Source: Cinclus cinclus (taxonomy: Eukaryota; Chordata; Aves; Passeriformes; Cinclidae). Taken from it: a DNA stretch of 64,000 nt. Below, one piece after another: positions 10,704 to 23,500 of the stretch. Position numbers and translations under genes: made by a program. The notes below the pieces were generated by a model that saw nothing but the letters and a program-made list of their open reading frames with translations, had not been told where the DNA came from and ran no database searches. Position 1 is the first letter of the stretch; each line of letters opens with the position of its first letter. The stretch is taken from contig NC_085046.1 of assembly GCF_963662255.1 (NCBI RefSeq), forward strand, positions 47,569,797 through 47,633,796, written 5' to 3'.

Positions 10704-13700
10704 ATTATGAAATTCAAAATTATTTCTATACTAGGATTTGTAGCATTTGCTGGAAAGTTTAAAATTTTTATTTTCAAGAGACAATGTTTTAGCAGCTACT
10801 TCAAAGTCTATACATTTTGCTCCCCTACTCCTTTCAAAGAACGTGCTAGTGGAACCTGCAGGATAAATTATTTGACTAAAACAAAACAACAAATAACAAG
10901 ATGAAGGGAATGAAATAAAAAACTCAAAAATCAGCAACAGGAAGGAAGAACATGACATAACTGGAAAGTGCTGAAAATCCAGTGGTGATTTTTCTGAATT
11001 AAGTTCAAGTGTTGAAAAATAAAATGGCATCCTTCCTCTAGGTTTGCATTCTGTTTGTGTACATATGCATATAAATATACTTTTCTCTCTATTAATAGTA
11101 CTACATTTATATTAAACTACAGGTTTCACAATTATTCTTCCCTCAGTTTTAACCAAGGATATGCTGCTTGCCAGTGAAAATCTGCCTTGTTAAAATGTGC
11201 GATATAGCATTTGCATCATTGCCACATCATATGAGACTTCAGTGTCAGACATTTCCAGGTCCTCTTAAATTAAACTGTAGTAGAACTTGCTGGCAAATTA
11301 AAGCAAAAGCAAGCAAAAGATCCTGCTAGTATAGTTGTCTATGCCACAAAAAATTATGTTTCCTCTGAATGTTTCCTCTTACATGCAGAGACATGTAAAA
11401 AAGTGGAGACACAACAAAGTGGTGCCTAATCACTGGTGTTCAGGCTGCAGCAGGCCACTTTGGCTGCACAACCATGAAGGTGCACTTGGTAACTGCTAGG
11501 GCTAGCTAACCACAGTGCTGAAATGAATCACCAAACCATCAAAGCCTTGCAACCACCCTGCCTGCACTTTTTGAAAATTATCAGGTTTGCTTCCCCTCGA
11601 TAGATCTACACACAGTCCTTCTCAAGGTGCAGATCTGTGCCTGCATCGTTTCCACCTGGGAGCTGTTCTTCAGCACCAGCACAGGACAGTTGGGCATTTT
11701 CTGGGCTTTTCTCTACAGGTGAAGCCAGGCTTCACTCCTCATTTTATGATATCTTTGTCTGTTCATGCCTTTTATGACCAAGAATGTGGTCTGTGGTGGG
11801 TGTCATGTTGTGTCAGAGCCCTGGAAACCTCACACGCAAAGGAAGAAGAGGCAGGCAACGAAAGTTCTTGCCTCAGGGATAGCATGTTCCCACACAAATT
11901 CCATGTGCCTGCCAAAGTCAACCTCAGCTGGCGGCTGTAACCACTTTAAAGTGCTTGCCATCAGAGTGCCAAACATGACTGGGAGCAGAGGTCCCAATGG
12001 TGCCCACAGCTGTTTGCCAGCAGGCAAGCTGTGGTTGATACTATTTTCTCTGCTGCTGTTGCCATAGGAGACTCTCTGTTGAGGAGGAACTGCTGACTTC
12101 TTCCCTTCCACCCTCCTGTCTGCTACAGCTCATTCCCTGCCTCTGCATATCTTGCCTCACATAAAAAGGTACCTGTCTCTAAATCTCCTCAGTGCTCAGC
12201 CTCCCTCTCTCCAATGAGAAAATTCAAGGTATAAACCGCAATTTTCCTATACTGGAGGAAGCCCTAGGCCAGATCCTATTGTTGAGCAGGATGATCTGAG
12301 CAGGACATCAGCATGTGAGAGGAAGGCCACTGGGTTGTTCTTGGGAGTTGGTGTAATGCTACTGGAAAAGAGTGACAGAAAGTAAAAATCAAAAGAGAAC
12401 CCAGAGACTGTGTACTTGGGATGCCCTCCTCCCAGCCCAGGCCTCAGATTTGAAGACCTACTGGAGACCAACACAGTGACTTTACACATGCCAAAATACA
12501 GCTCACTGAGGTTTCAACTCTGTGCTCTTCTGAACATCACCTTTGCTATTTTCCATGTCTTGAGAGAATAGGGCATGACATTCAGAACTCCTGTGGTCCC
12601 CAAAGAGTCCCAGATGGAGATGAACTCTTCTGACTCTTGTTTCAGACCCTCTTTGGTTAGAAGAAAGGTAGACATCTTCCTTTAGGGTAGGCCATGACCT
12701 CTTTAACTCGAGGTCTAAACAAGAAAGGTATTTTATGTCTGACATTATGACATTAGCATGACATTAGTATGTCCAGCAGAACCTGGAGCACAGATTGAAG
12801 CTTACTAAGACATTACCAGAGCACCATGTCAAAGCAAGCATGGCCATATCTGTAGGAATAAACAGCAGGGTCCCTAGAGCCCTGTCAACTTTTACATCAT
12901 GAGCAGGTATTTATGAAAAGTGCTGGCTGTCAGTGATAAATCCTTTTCTGAGACCACTCACCACATTTACAGATGATTCTAAGAGCTTACAGGTTTACCA
13001 AGCAAGACCAACCCCAGGGAATATTCTTGCACACAGCTAAATTCAGTAGTATAAATTCAACCAGAGTTTAATGATGCAGAATGGATGCTAGATAGACATT
13101 AAAAGGAAAACAAGAAAATCTGAGAACTTCCACTTGCCTTGAGCAGACGTCGCTGGGTGTTTTCTCTCAGTATGATTGTAACTTGCTGCTATGGCTATGT
13201 TTTACTGCCAGGTTTCCTACACACAGAGAGACAAAATATTTTAAATGTTGTATGTGATGTTTCAGTCTAGCTAAATGGCCAAGTCACGGGGAAGCATCCA
13301 ACAAAGACAAATTTCTTTAATTCAGATTCTTCCTCAGGTAGTTGTTTTTAATATCAGAAGTTCTATTTGGAACAACTTTCTAGGATTGTGTTGACCCCAT
13401 CAGGTTGCTGCCACCACTCCTGTCTAATGTGTGTCACACAGGGAAACAAAACAATTGAAGCTGAATGATGTGGTAGGACACTCACCCTGGAGATAAAGTT
13501 TCATATTGTAACTATTTAGGAATGAAGCATTAATATTTTAATGTGAAAATTACAAGTGAATTTGAGATGCAGAAGAAGAATTTTCTGACTTCATAAAGTG
13601 TGTTAGTTAAAACTCTAGGTATACTGATGTGCTAATGTACTGATGTACTAGGTGTACATTGTAATATAGACAACACTTGACTTGCATTAAAAATAAACAG

Positions 13701-16332
13701 CTGTCACAAATTATATACAAGAGAAAAATGCACTTCTGCCATTTGTAATTAAAGTAACTGTCTGCTTGTTTGTTTGTTTCTGATGCTGAAAATTTCAGGC
13801 AAAATGGTGAAATTGGGAGGAGAAACACCAAAGTTTCAAATTTCTGGGCTTTAGTTAATGAAAGCTGATGAAGTAGTTATGAGATATATGAACTGGGCAT
13901 AATTGAGAGCACTGAAGAAATACAGGTGAAAACCATGTGCAATGAAATTTAAAACTAATTTTATATTTGTGTTCAAAGTTGAAAGTGAAGGAAGATTTAT
14001 AGCTACTCTGTAAAAAAAATAGACCACTTGAGTAGATATGGAATACTGAATATAGAAACTGTATTGTTTTGCAGAGGAAAGCACTGAAACTAATATCTGA
14101 AAGACCCTTCACTTACGTTTAACAAGATTACTATTTGGTAGCCTATAACAATTATTTCCATAATTCAAATAAAAATAGAACCTCCCTCATTTAAGGATCA
14201 AATAGCTGCTGGCAACATGATAGAGATTTTGTATATGTAGAAGAGAAGAAGGAATAGTTTTAAAAAAATCATTAGCAAAAGTCTCCCAGATAGGTATGAT
14301 GGCCTTATAATTGGGTTTATATATTTTACGCACTGTGATATCAGTAACAGACAGAACTCTGGAACCAAAATATGCATGGAAAAAGATTATAAACTTTCAG
14401 TTCAGCAGCAGAGTGAAATTAATTAGATTTGGTCTTGAAGTCAAATAAATTTGATCAGTGAGGATAATTCACTGGGACATAGAGGTATTTCATATCTGTC
14501 TTTGTGTTCAAGACCTTTACAGTGAAAACAAGTTTGTTTTACCTCCAACATCTGTGGTGATCCTGTGGGACTAGCAGGGATGTTTGGTACTGCAGTTTTG
14601 TGCACTAGGGATCCTTACAACCAGGAACACCTCCTATGCACATGAAGTGTACTCATGCACTGCATACAGCAGGGACACAGGAAGGAAACCATGATGGCAG
14701 AGGCAAATCTGCTTTTGAGATGACTCAGAGGTGATTTCTGATCCTCTAGCACACACTGTCCTGGAAACCATGGGAGAAACCCAAGTTTCAGCTCAAAAAC
14801 AGGATGACTCATCTGGCCACAGGCTCGCTCTATCATCCTCTTCCAGTAGGGACCTTCATCTGGAGATTAAAAATACATCACCACCAGCATAAAAACTTCC
14901 TATTCCTGCTCACAAGTGGCTATTACACTCTGTCCCACTGACTACCCTGTTTGACATATGGACACTCACTATGTGACTAAACCTCTGATTTCCTTTTCTC
15001 ATCCACAGGAACCTATGACAGAAATGATAGTTTATGGTTTATCTCATGCTTCTGTCATATACTGGGGAGGAGGTACATGATAGACATCCCTCAAAATTGT
15101 CCCCTTAGCAAAAAAGCTGCCTGTGTCAGGTGCAAAGCTTGGCTATTGCTAGCCTGTGTAGCTCTGCTACATGCAGACAAATTCTGCATCCATTAAACAA
15201 GGTGAACCAGCATGAACCCTTGGAAGTAAAACTGGCTCCTGAAGTAAGATCCAACATTTAAAATGTTTCTGAATGTCACACCAGTAGTCACCATTTCTAA
15301 CCAGCAATCTTCTAAGGACTGGGGTTTATTTTTGAAATCTTCAGTTGGCTAAGTGGTGTGATGATTGAAGACATTGTATCAAGAGCTATTTTCTGGCCCT
15401 AATAATTTTATTAGCTTTGAATAGATATACAACAAATTGTTTAGAAATTTATAGTCTTTTTACTTGCATGAATTGGATCAGAGTACAAAATAGTCAATAA
15501 AGAGAAGAATTCAATGTCATTTTTTTCTGCAGAAGCTTGAATGAATGCAGCTTGAAAAGTTTTAACTCCTTTGACTTGTTCTTTAGGCTCAGAACATTCT
15601 AACAAGACTTTGTTAAGATTTAGCCTTCTCAATGTTGTCTGTTCATCTGCCTCCACCTTGTGCACTCTTTTTCTTTATGAACCACTAATTACCCTACTTT
15701 TTCTTCTAAATGACCACATAGGGCCAATTACTAGGGAATTTAAACAAATTTACAGAAGCCAAATTGTGCTCCAGTTGCTTGATTATTTTATTCATTAAGT
15801 CCATAAAAACTTACCTCAGCTGTCAAAGTTCCAGTGACTCTTACTGTGTCTAATTTCTGCTCCCGTCTTAGCAAAGAACATTACTTCATATGCTATAAAA
15901 TTTCTTACCCAATACAGCTGTGCAGATACTAGCTTGTCCCATGACTGGAGTGTAACAGCTTATTCCGCTTGGACTACATCACAATTCAGGTATTCACGTA
16001 ATTTTCCAACTTTTTTTCAGGCCTGGTATTCTCTAATTCCATAAATCTTTCCTCAAGCAAATTTTGGTACTCACCTTCATGTATCAGGATGAGTATTTTC
16101 TATTTTTTCTGTACTGCTGTGAATTACTACTATGAATATAGTCTAGTTATTCACATATTTCAATCACATTTTTCACATGTTCATATTTTCTCTGCAGATG
16201 AATTTCTCTTTGTCAAAACACGAATATTCAAGAAAATTATACTAGCTGAAGATCCCTAAAGTATAGAGAGGCCTGAGTTCAGTTGAGCCATCTTACTTAT
16301 TCTGGAGGTTCTTAAACTGGGGCTTTCAATGT
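10704..16332. other. Intergenic, no gene seen
   Basis: AT-rich DNA over 5.6 kb. Open frames up to 117 codons occur (11587-11940), but none shows a recognised domain or splice pattern. A minus-strand 74-codon frame at 15441-15665 has a protein-like composition, but I do not recognise it. Confidence 0.5.
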
Positions 16333-16740
16333 TGTGACCTGGATAGCTGTTAAGATGGTTGCAGGTAAAGAAGCAGGAAGAGCCTTTGTACGGGTTCCAC
16401 AGAGATGTTTATTTCAGCCACATGCATGGATAGTCCAGGGTCAAAGGCAAAGGCAAATGTTGTGGTGGGGGTCCAGGTTCAAGTACATGGGAAATTTGGG
16501 GCAGGGGGAGCATCAGAGACCAATTGCCAGGGGACATGGGGGTGGCACAAAGGTGGGGTTAGGGCATGGGAGCCAACAGGGAGACAGGTGCCAGTGACCA
16601 AAAGACTGAGGGACAGGGAAGGTGACATGGGGCCAACCAAGGGAACAGAACAGGGGTACATTGGCACGAGAGAACAGGGTTTGCTATGAGAGAAGCCTCT
16701 TGTCTCTCCCTAACTAGGGAATGCTTTTAGGGTTTCCACA
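16333..16740 (-). mobile_element. Probable solo LTR, second ERVK-like type
   Basis: On the minus strand this block starts TGTGGAAACC and ends CCAGGTCACA. It has AATAAA at 16408-16413, about 75 bases before the end. The terminal CCAGGTC-CACA resembles the end of the 7339-7718 LTR, suggesting a related class. The interior is richer in G and C than its surroundings. No TATA box as clear as in the other LTR and no target duplication were found, so the ends are tentative. Confidence 0.5.
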
Positions 16741-17069
16741 TCTGGAAATCTTTAGGTTTGGCAAAATAGAAACTGCTGCTGTGTCTTTACCAGCTAACTT
16801 TGGTTTAAAATACTTATGTGAATGCCAATCCACCTTTGTTACCTGATATCATGGGGTTTGCTTCAAGAAACAGGAAGATATTTTTCTTCATTTTCTTACA
16901 CTTTCTAGATCTCATTGCAAGGATCAGTCTTCTCTATCTCTCTTTCAGTAGAAGGCTAACCTCCACACATAGCTAGTGAAAAACTGTACTTGAATCTGGT
17001 GAATCTGTGCATTTGATACTGCCAGAGAGCAAACTACTAGTCTGTTTTCAGGTGGCTTAGATATGATGC

Positions 17070-17764
17070 TGTCCTGGTTTGAAGGACAGGTGTTTGCCAA
17101 GGAAAGCAGAAGCTTCCCCTTGGACTGAAAGAAAATGTGATTCTTCCGATTATTATAATTTTGGAATTAAGAGAGCTCTCAGGCAAAGATATGGGGGTAG
17201 GAATAACAGTTCTTTACTAGTATATTTAACAAGACAAACAAGAACAACAACAGCTATGAAATTACCCACAAACAGAACAGTGACTCAGTCCCAGTGTTTT
17301 TTGGCTGCAGGCACCTTTTCCCTGAGCTGCAGTTCCCGGTGCTGGGGGCGGGCGGGTCCCGCAGAACTGCAGGAGGGCTGGGGGTGATGGCAGCGCTGTC
17401 CCGGGGGGGGGGAGAGAGAGATGGAGAGAGAGCCCTCCGCTCACGGTGTCGGTCCCGGTGATCAGCAGAATGCTGGATGGTGGTAGTTCACAGCGAGAAG
17501 ACAGCCGGGCAGGGTCCGATGGTGGTTTCCCGACGCTGGGATGGCGGAGATGGAGGAGAGGCGGCGATCGTCCTTCTCGTCCGAACTCCGCGGGAGAAAT
17601 GGGCCGAGACTCAGCCTTCCGCTTCCTCTTCTGGCTGTTTGTATCTCGCGGGGCTTGCTTCTTCCCTCCCCCTTGTCACCAGGGCCCAGTCAACAGGTAT
17701 CTTAGCACGACAATGGGGAAAATTCCACAGAGGGAAAAAAAAAAGAAAGAACTAACCCTCAACA
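17070..17764 (-). mobile_element. Solo LTR, same family as 1800-2504
   Basis: A 695-base block, closer in sequence to the 1800-2504 LTR than to the 9992 copy, in the same orientation. It carries the same motifs, including GGCAAAGATATGGGGGTAGG. Its U3 side is more CpG-rich than that of the other two copies, which may mean it is younger. The bases inside the low end do not form a primer binding site, so it is solo. Flanks are GATGC and ATCAG, with no clear duplication. Confidence 0.8.
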
Positions 17765-20700
17765 ATCAGGGTTATCAGTTTCCTGAGCTGTTGGAAACCA
17801 CTCATTATGTCTCACTAAACTCTTGTGTTCATGGATTTGCACAAAACTACAAAGGATGTTCCCAAAATTACATTCTAATATTCTATAAATGTAAGGTGTC
17901 AAATGTGTTTCATACACTCAAAAGATGAATCATTATACAGAACAAGGAATAAGAAAAAATTAATACATGAAAATTTCAATACTCAAATTACCAAACTCAA
18001 AACTGTAACAAATGCTGTATTTAAAAATAAATAAAAGTATCATGTGTACATCCACAACTATTAACCATGCTGTTATTCACATAATTTTAAGATTCTAGGG
18101 TAAGGTAAAATAAAAAATCCCTGACTTTTCTTGCTCTAGTGAGCCAAGTCCCAGAGGTAATAGTCATATTACTTCGGAGGATGAATGCCTATATTGCTAA
18201 AGATGTCTTAATCACTAAATTATGTCAGTTCCTTTTCATCTGTTCATTTTACATATACTGAACACTAACATTCATGAACCTCTCTTGTGGTACAAACTCT
18301 GCAAAAGTTTATGTATTAGTAACTTCTTTTAGGGCTACCATTCATATTGTCTTCAGGGCAAGTTAGGGGAATATACTTACCACTGGAAAAGTTGTGTCAT
18401 TCCTGAAAAACAAGCTGTCAAATCCTTTGTGTCCACTTATGGGCAAAACTGCTTGCTCCTCAAACCTCCACAACTGGAACTTGTGGTGGTCTTGGGATGC
18501 TGCTCAGAAGTGCACTGCCTAGTTTTGGAGTCTCCTGGTCTGTCACCCTGAGAGCACACAAGATGATGTTTTGCAGTAACTCCTTACAGAAAATTGTTCA
18601 TTTTTTAATTTTATGGTCTTTCTTTGTTTACCAAAACAGTTCTGCTGCACAGAATTATCCCACAAGCAACCATCAGACAGAGATCTGCACTTACAGCAGC
18701 ACCAATCACATTCTTCAGTTTTGCACTTTCTAAACTAAAAGAGCTATCTTTGATTTCAAGAAGTTAAATTTTCCATCATTTCATATACTTTCTTTTTGTT
18801 TTACAGAAAAATACAATAAATCAGAAAGCTATTCCACTATTGGATCCATGGTCTCCTGATAACTGATGCAGAAAAAGCAAATGCACACATACAGAGCTTT
18901 CAAGTTACAATGGCTGCCACACTGCCAGGCTAAGAACTGCTCTGCAGAAGAGTTGGGAAGGTCAGATGTTCTCTCATCATAAACATAAAAGTCCTAGAGC
19001 AAATCCAGGCAGAAAGGCAGGAGAAGCACTAGCACACATGCAGGAAATCTAACCTACAGAAGGCATAGGTTGAATACACTGTAGCATCAGTATCCACGAG
19101 GACTATAAAGCCACAGAAGAGACCACAAAAGTTTATAAATTAAGGTAATCAAGACCTTGTGTGTTTACAAGCAGGCAATCATCAGAGCTGCATAGGCATT
19201 GGCTTCCAAGCATGTATTGGGGCACATAAAAACAGTGACTAGCAGGGAAAACACATCTCTAGTTTTGTCTCAAGGGTTACAAGTCTCAGAAGGGTGTACA
19301 ACTGTCTTCCATTATCTTGTAAAAGAATGTTAGTAATTTGGAACTAGGTAACTCTGGACATTAATAGCGCATGACAAAGAGCAGACATGAGATCAAGTAG
19401 TATACACAGAATGGAGTTAAATAGTTTTAAAGTTACTCAGAAAAACTATGCAGTTATTCAACATTAATCCATTCTTTTGTGGTTTGTCCATTGCATATTT
19501 TCATTATACTTTTCATATACACTAAGCAAAACTTGAATAATTTTGATTCAGGGAAGAACCTTATAAACTCCTAACCCCTTCTCTCTGGGTGCCTTTTGTA
19601 AGGGCCATGAATACTGTTGGTCTACATAAGCTAAGTATGTAATCATGAAATGAATTAAAAATTTTATAGAACTGTACTCTGTAACGTAAAGAAAGATTTT
19701 TTTTATTATTATTTTTCAGCATTTTGAATTACCAAATCCCTTTAACTATTTTGTGATACCCAAAGCATGCATATAATTCATTCTAACAGATCAGTTAAAG
19801 AACAGGCCATGTCAACCTTTTAACATTTGGTATATGAGCATTACCTCATTCTAGTGTTTCCTCTTCAAGACTTTTTTATGGGGGGGTGTAATATATAAAA
19901 AGGTGGCTATTCATGAAGAAAGTGTTCTGGATAAAAAAGTTAGCATTTTGTGAAGGAAACCCCAAAAACAAAGCCTAGTCTTTGAGTCTTTAACTTCCCC
20001 ATGGCAGCTAGGTTAAATATCTCATCTTTTTTATTTCTTTCCAATTTTGTACATCTATGAAAGTTTCAAAAGTGGTTTTCCTACTTCATGAAGGAAAATA
20101 AAGATTATTCAATGCAGAGCTTGTACTAATTCCAAAGTTTGGGTTTTCCAGTAAAAAATGTAGGAAGTGATTTATGTTTGCCATATAAATGCATTATTTC
20201 CAATCTGAATACAAAATCTCTGTTGCCATTGTGTTGATCTAATCCAAGATGTTAGGACATCACACAATCTCATTGAAAATCTCATTGAAAACTGCTGCAA
20301 CTCTATGGAAACATTGCCTCATTCTCCCTAGTGCAGAATGAACATTCTTCAACTTGGGAAGATTTAACTGTGAGGAAGAACATCTATTCTAGTACCTCTA
20401 AGACCTTTTTTCCCCTACTTTTTTTCTTCATGTTATTTTCATGAAATAAAAGTAACTTTTCCTCTGGGGCTTTGCAAGTCATACTTTGGTTAGCATGCTC
20501 AAGAATGATTAGGAATGCTCAAGAAAAGCTAAAAGAAATTAACTGAAACTAGATTTTCTTAAGATATGGTAGACACACATGACCACCTGGGCATAGTATG
20601 CCCAGGCAGGGTTTCAAAAATAAATTGGATGCACAGGCAATTTATAGTTCTGTAACAACATGCATATGTGCAATGTGTACAGTTTAGAGACACCAATATT

Positions 20701-23463
20701 TGATTTGTGCATTCTCAAGCCTTTACCTTCACAAAGAAATTCCCACCAGTCATGATGCCTGTAAGAGTTATACATGAAAATAGCCCCACTGTAGTCTGGA
20801 CCAATCGTGCTTTCTATGTGTATAAATAAACTTTGCCTTTATCTTCTGTGAACTTTTTGGGGGCTGCTGCAATGCAAATGTTCATCTTTAAAATGATAAC
20901 TTTGTTCTGCACCAGTGTGATGACAGACCTGCACTGATAATGTATGAGCATGGGCACCACTAGGTTTTGAGACCCTCTTTTGGTCACCATGAATTCCACT
21001 AAAATCTTCCTCTTTTAGCCTCCTCTGTCTCACAATTTACAAGCAAGACAGAGTGAAGGCAGATCACTAATTAGGTGCCAAGACTAATTTTCTCACACGT
21101 TAAAAGGATAAGGTTGAATCTCCCTAGGGTAAAGAAAACAAAAGAAATGGTGATGCTTCCTGCCAACCTTTCATTCCCCAGCCAGCTCCCCATTTCCCTC
21201 TCAGCATGCCTGTATCTCAGCTGCCACTGCCATGTCAACCCCAGACTGATAAAATAGAGTGATGGGGAAAAAAATGACCCTTGGAGATGTAGCAGAGATA
21301 GGGCTGGACTGGGTAAAGAATGGGAGAGGACGTTAAGGCCGTTGAGGGGCAGCAGTTGGGTGGCCACAGAGTGTCCCCAGGCAAGTGGCTACTCCAGGAT
21401 AGGTGCAAGTGGGCTGGGGGGGCCTGTGTGTTCCTGAGTGGACTCTTGCCTCAGGGCAGAATGGTACCCAAGCCACTGTGCTGTGATGTGCTTACTGTGG
21501 AGGGTGTATATCAAACCACAGGGTACACGAGTGTCTGGGAGCTCTTCCTGGTTACAACGTCTGGTGTAGAGTGCTGTTGGCCCTAAACTGGCTTGTGTCT
21601 ATGCATTTGTTCACTTACACATTTCTGGGGGGGGGGGGGGGAGGGGGGGAAGATGAACCACCAGAGTGCCACCTAGGAACTCACAAAGATCCACTGTTAC
21701 ATGGAAGGGGTTATTATGCTCAGGTGCTGTGTGTCTGCATGCAAATACCTATACACAGCAGTATATCAAAATCTCACAAGCTCTTGGGTGTCCTGATGTA
21801 TATGTGTGATGAGGGTTTGTGCTAAGATGCTGAATGGTTATCTGCAAAGACTGTGCCTATTTAAATATCAGTTTGTGTATTCACTGTGTGAATATCGGTG
21901 TATCTGAGTGTGCACGCAGGTCTATTTTTATGTCTGACTAGTTCAAGGAAGCAGTTTTGTTATAAAGAGTGTATATGCAGAGTTTGCACATCCATGATGG
22001 AATGTGGATCGAAAAATGCCTTTTTTAAGGTTAGAGAAGCGTGTTGCCCGTATTATAAACAAAGGAGAAAACATGCTTCTCTGTTCAGTTTTAACCAGTA
22101 TAATATTGCCTGCATTACTGAGACAATGTTATGTGAAAATTTTATTTAAAAGTATCGATGTCATGTGTAGCCTTCACTTGTCTGTCACATACAGCTACTA
22201 TGACAGACTAAATGCACATTTGCATATTTTCATACAGCAGCACATGTCTGTTCTGCAGTGCTTTGCTTTGCCATCTGAGTGCGTGTGACTGCATATTTTT
22301 AGTTGGGGAGCATGTAGAACAATTGGGATGCATAGACCATTTTCATGTATTGATTTATGTTTTGCAGAACTGATCTTGCAAAGAATTGGTTGTCATCACT
22401 CAGTGACAGAAGGTAAAAATGAAAGGTTATTTTGATGAAGATTTCCTACTAATATGACATATTTCTACCTGCCAGTTACCTCTAGTGTCAGTAACCAGCA
22501 TCATCTCCTTGGAGTCTTTAAAGGACAGGAATTAATGCCATGCTTTGTACCACCACCTGGTTTAAAGGATTTGAAGAAAGCCTGCATTTAAAATTTTAAT
22601 CCTTAACATTTTTACATGAAATGTGAAACAAGCATGAGGGCAAGAGCTCTCATATTGTCTTCTATGTCTCAATCTGTGATCTGAAGGGAACAGTTTTGGT
22701 GACTGTATCAGGATAGTTCAAACCCTGGACATATTTACTGGTTGATTTCTCAAATAACAGTGTAAGAGGAGGTCACAATCATCGAGGCTCTATAATTTTC
22801 CCTGAGGCAAAGACCATCACCAAGAACTCTAGAAACTCAAGCTGCTCATGCTAATGTCAAACTCCCTCGACATATGTATCTCAACTGAGATCATTGTTCA
22901 GTCCAGTTCACAGTTAGTTGTCTACCCTAAATATATGAAGGATATTATTTTTTAATGACAGAATGATGAATGCATCAGAATTCAGTTTGGGAGTTTAGTT
23001 ATGGGGCACAAGTATGTCATTGCTGTTTATGTATCACAGCAGACAGGAAGGCTGATTTGATGTTATTATAGTTGAAGCTCTTTAATCAATATTTTTATGA
23101 AAAGGTCCAGGGTTACAACAGCTGTCATTCCATTAAAGTGCTTGTGGCTATTCTGAGCAGAGTGATTATAAGCTTGAAAATTGTTGAGGTTAAAAGCTTT
23201 GCACATCTTAACAGATTAAGATACTAAATTTTCTTCTATTTCTTGTGCCAGTTGGGTTTTGCAAACAAGTTGTATATTTCTCCGCAGAATTCCAAAGTGT
23301 AATATTAATTACCATCATTGTTGGGACTTATGTTGAGACACATGCTAAGGGAATCAGAAGGCAGCAATACTTTTAGAACCATAAAATTTAGTTCTGTATG
23401 TCATATGGTCATTTAAAAAATTTTAAAGTGCTTTGTATTTTAATATTGTTCCTATAATCACAG
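17765..23463. other. Upstream flank of NME8; untranslated exon(s) likely hidden here
   Basis: AT-rich. The first coding exon of NME8 is preceded by a CACAG acceptor-like site at 23459-23463, so at least one 5' untranslated exon and the promoter probably lie in this stretch. I could not place them. A homopolymer tract of 15 G, one A and 7 G occupies 21627-21649. No other gene or repeat family was recognised. Confidence 0.4.
21627..21649 (+). repeat. Poly-G tract
   Basis: Fifteen G, one A, seven G. Such a tract can form G-quadruplexes and is prone to length change and assembly error. Confidence 0.9.
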
Positions 23464-23467
23464 GGAA

Positions 23468-23500
23468 ATGGCAAGCAAGAAGAAAGAAATCCAGCTGCAG
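23468..23500 (+). CDS. NME8: NME8 coding exon 1
   Basis: Encodes residues 1-11 from the ATG, ending in phase 0 at a GTACAA donor. A CACAG acceptor sits 4 bases before the ATG, so the exon probably begins at 23464 with 4 untranslated bases. Confidence 0.9.

Noticed and set aside
9992..17764. A 7.8-kb provirus bounded by the two LTRs at 9992 and 17070
   Set aside because: Both point the same way at a provirus-like spacing, but no primer binding site follows the right-hand LTR (minus reading), no polypurine tract precedes the left one, and no viral frames lie between them.
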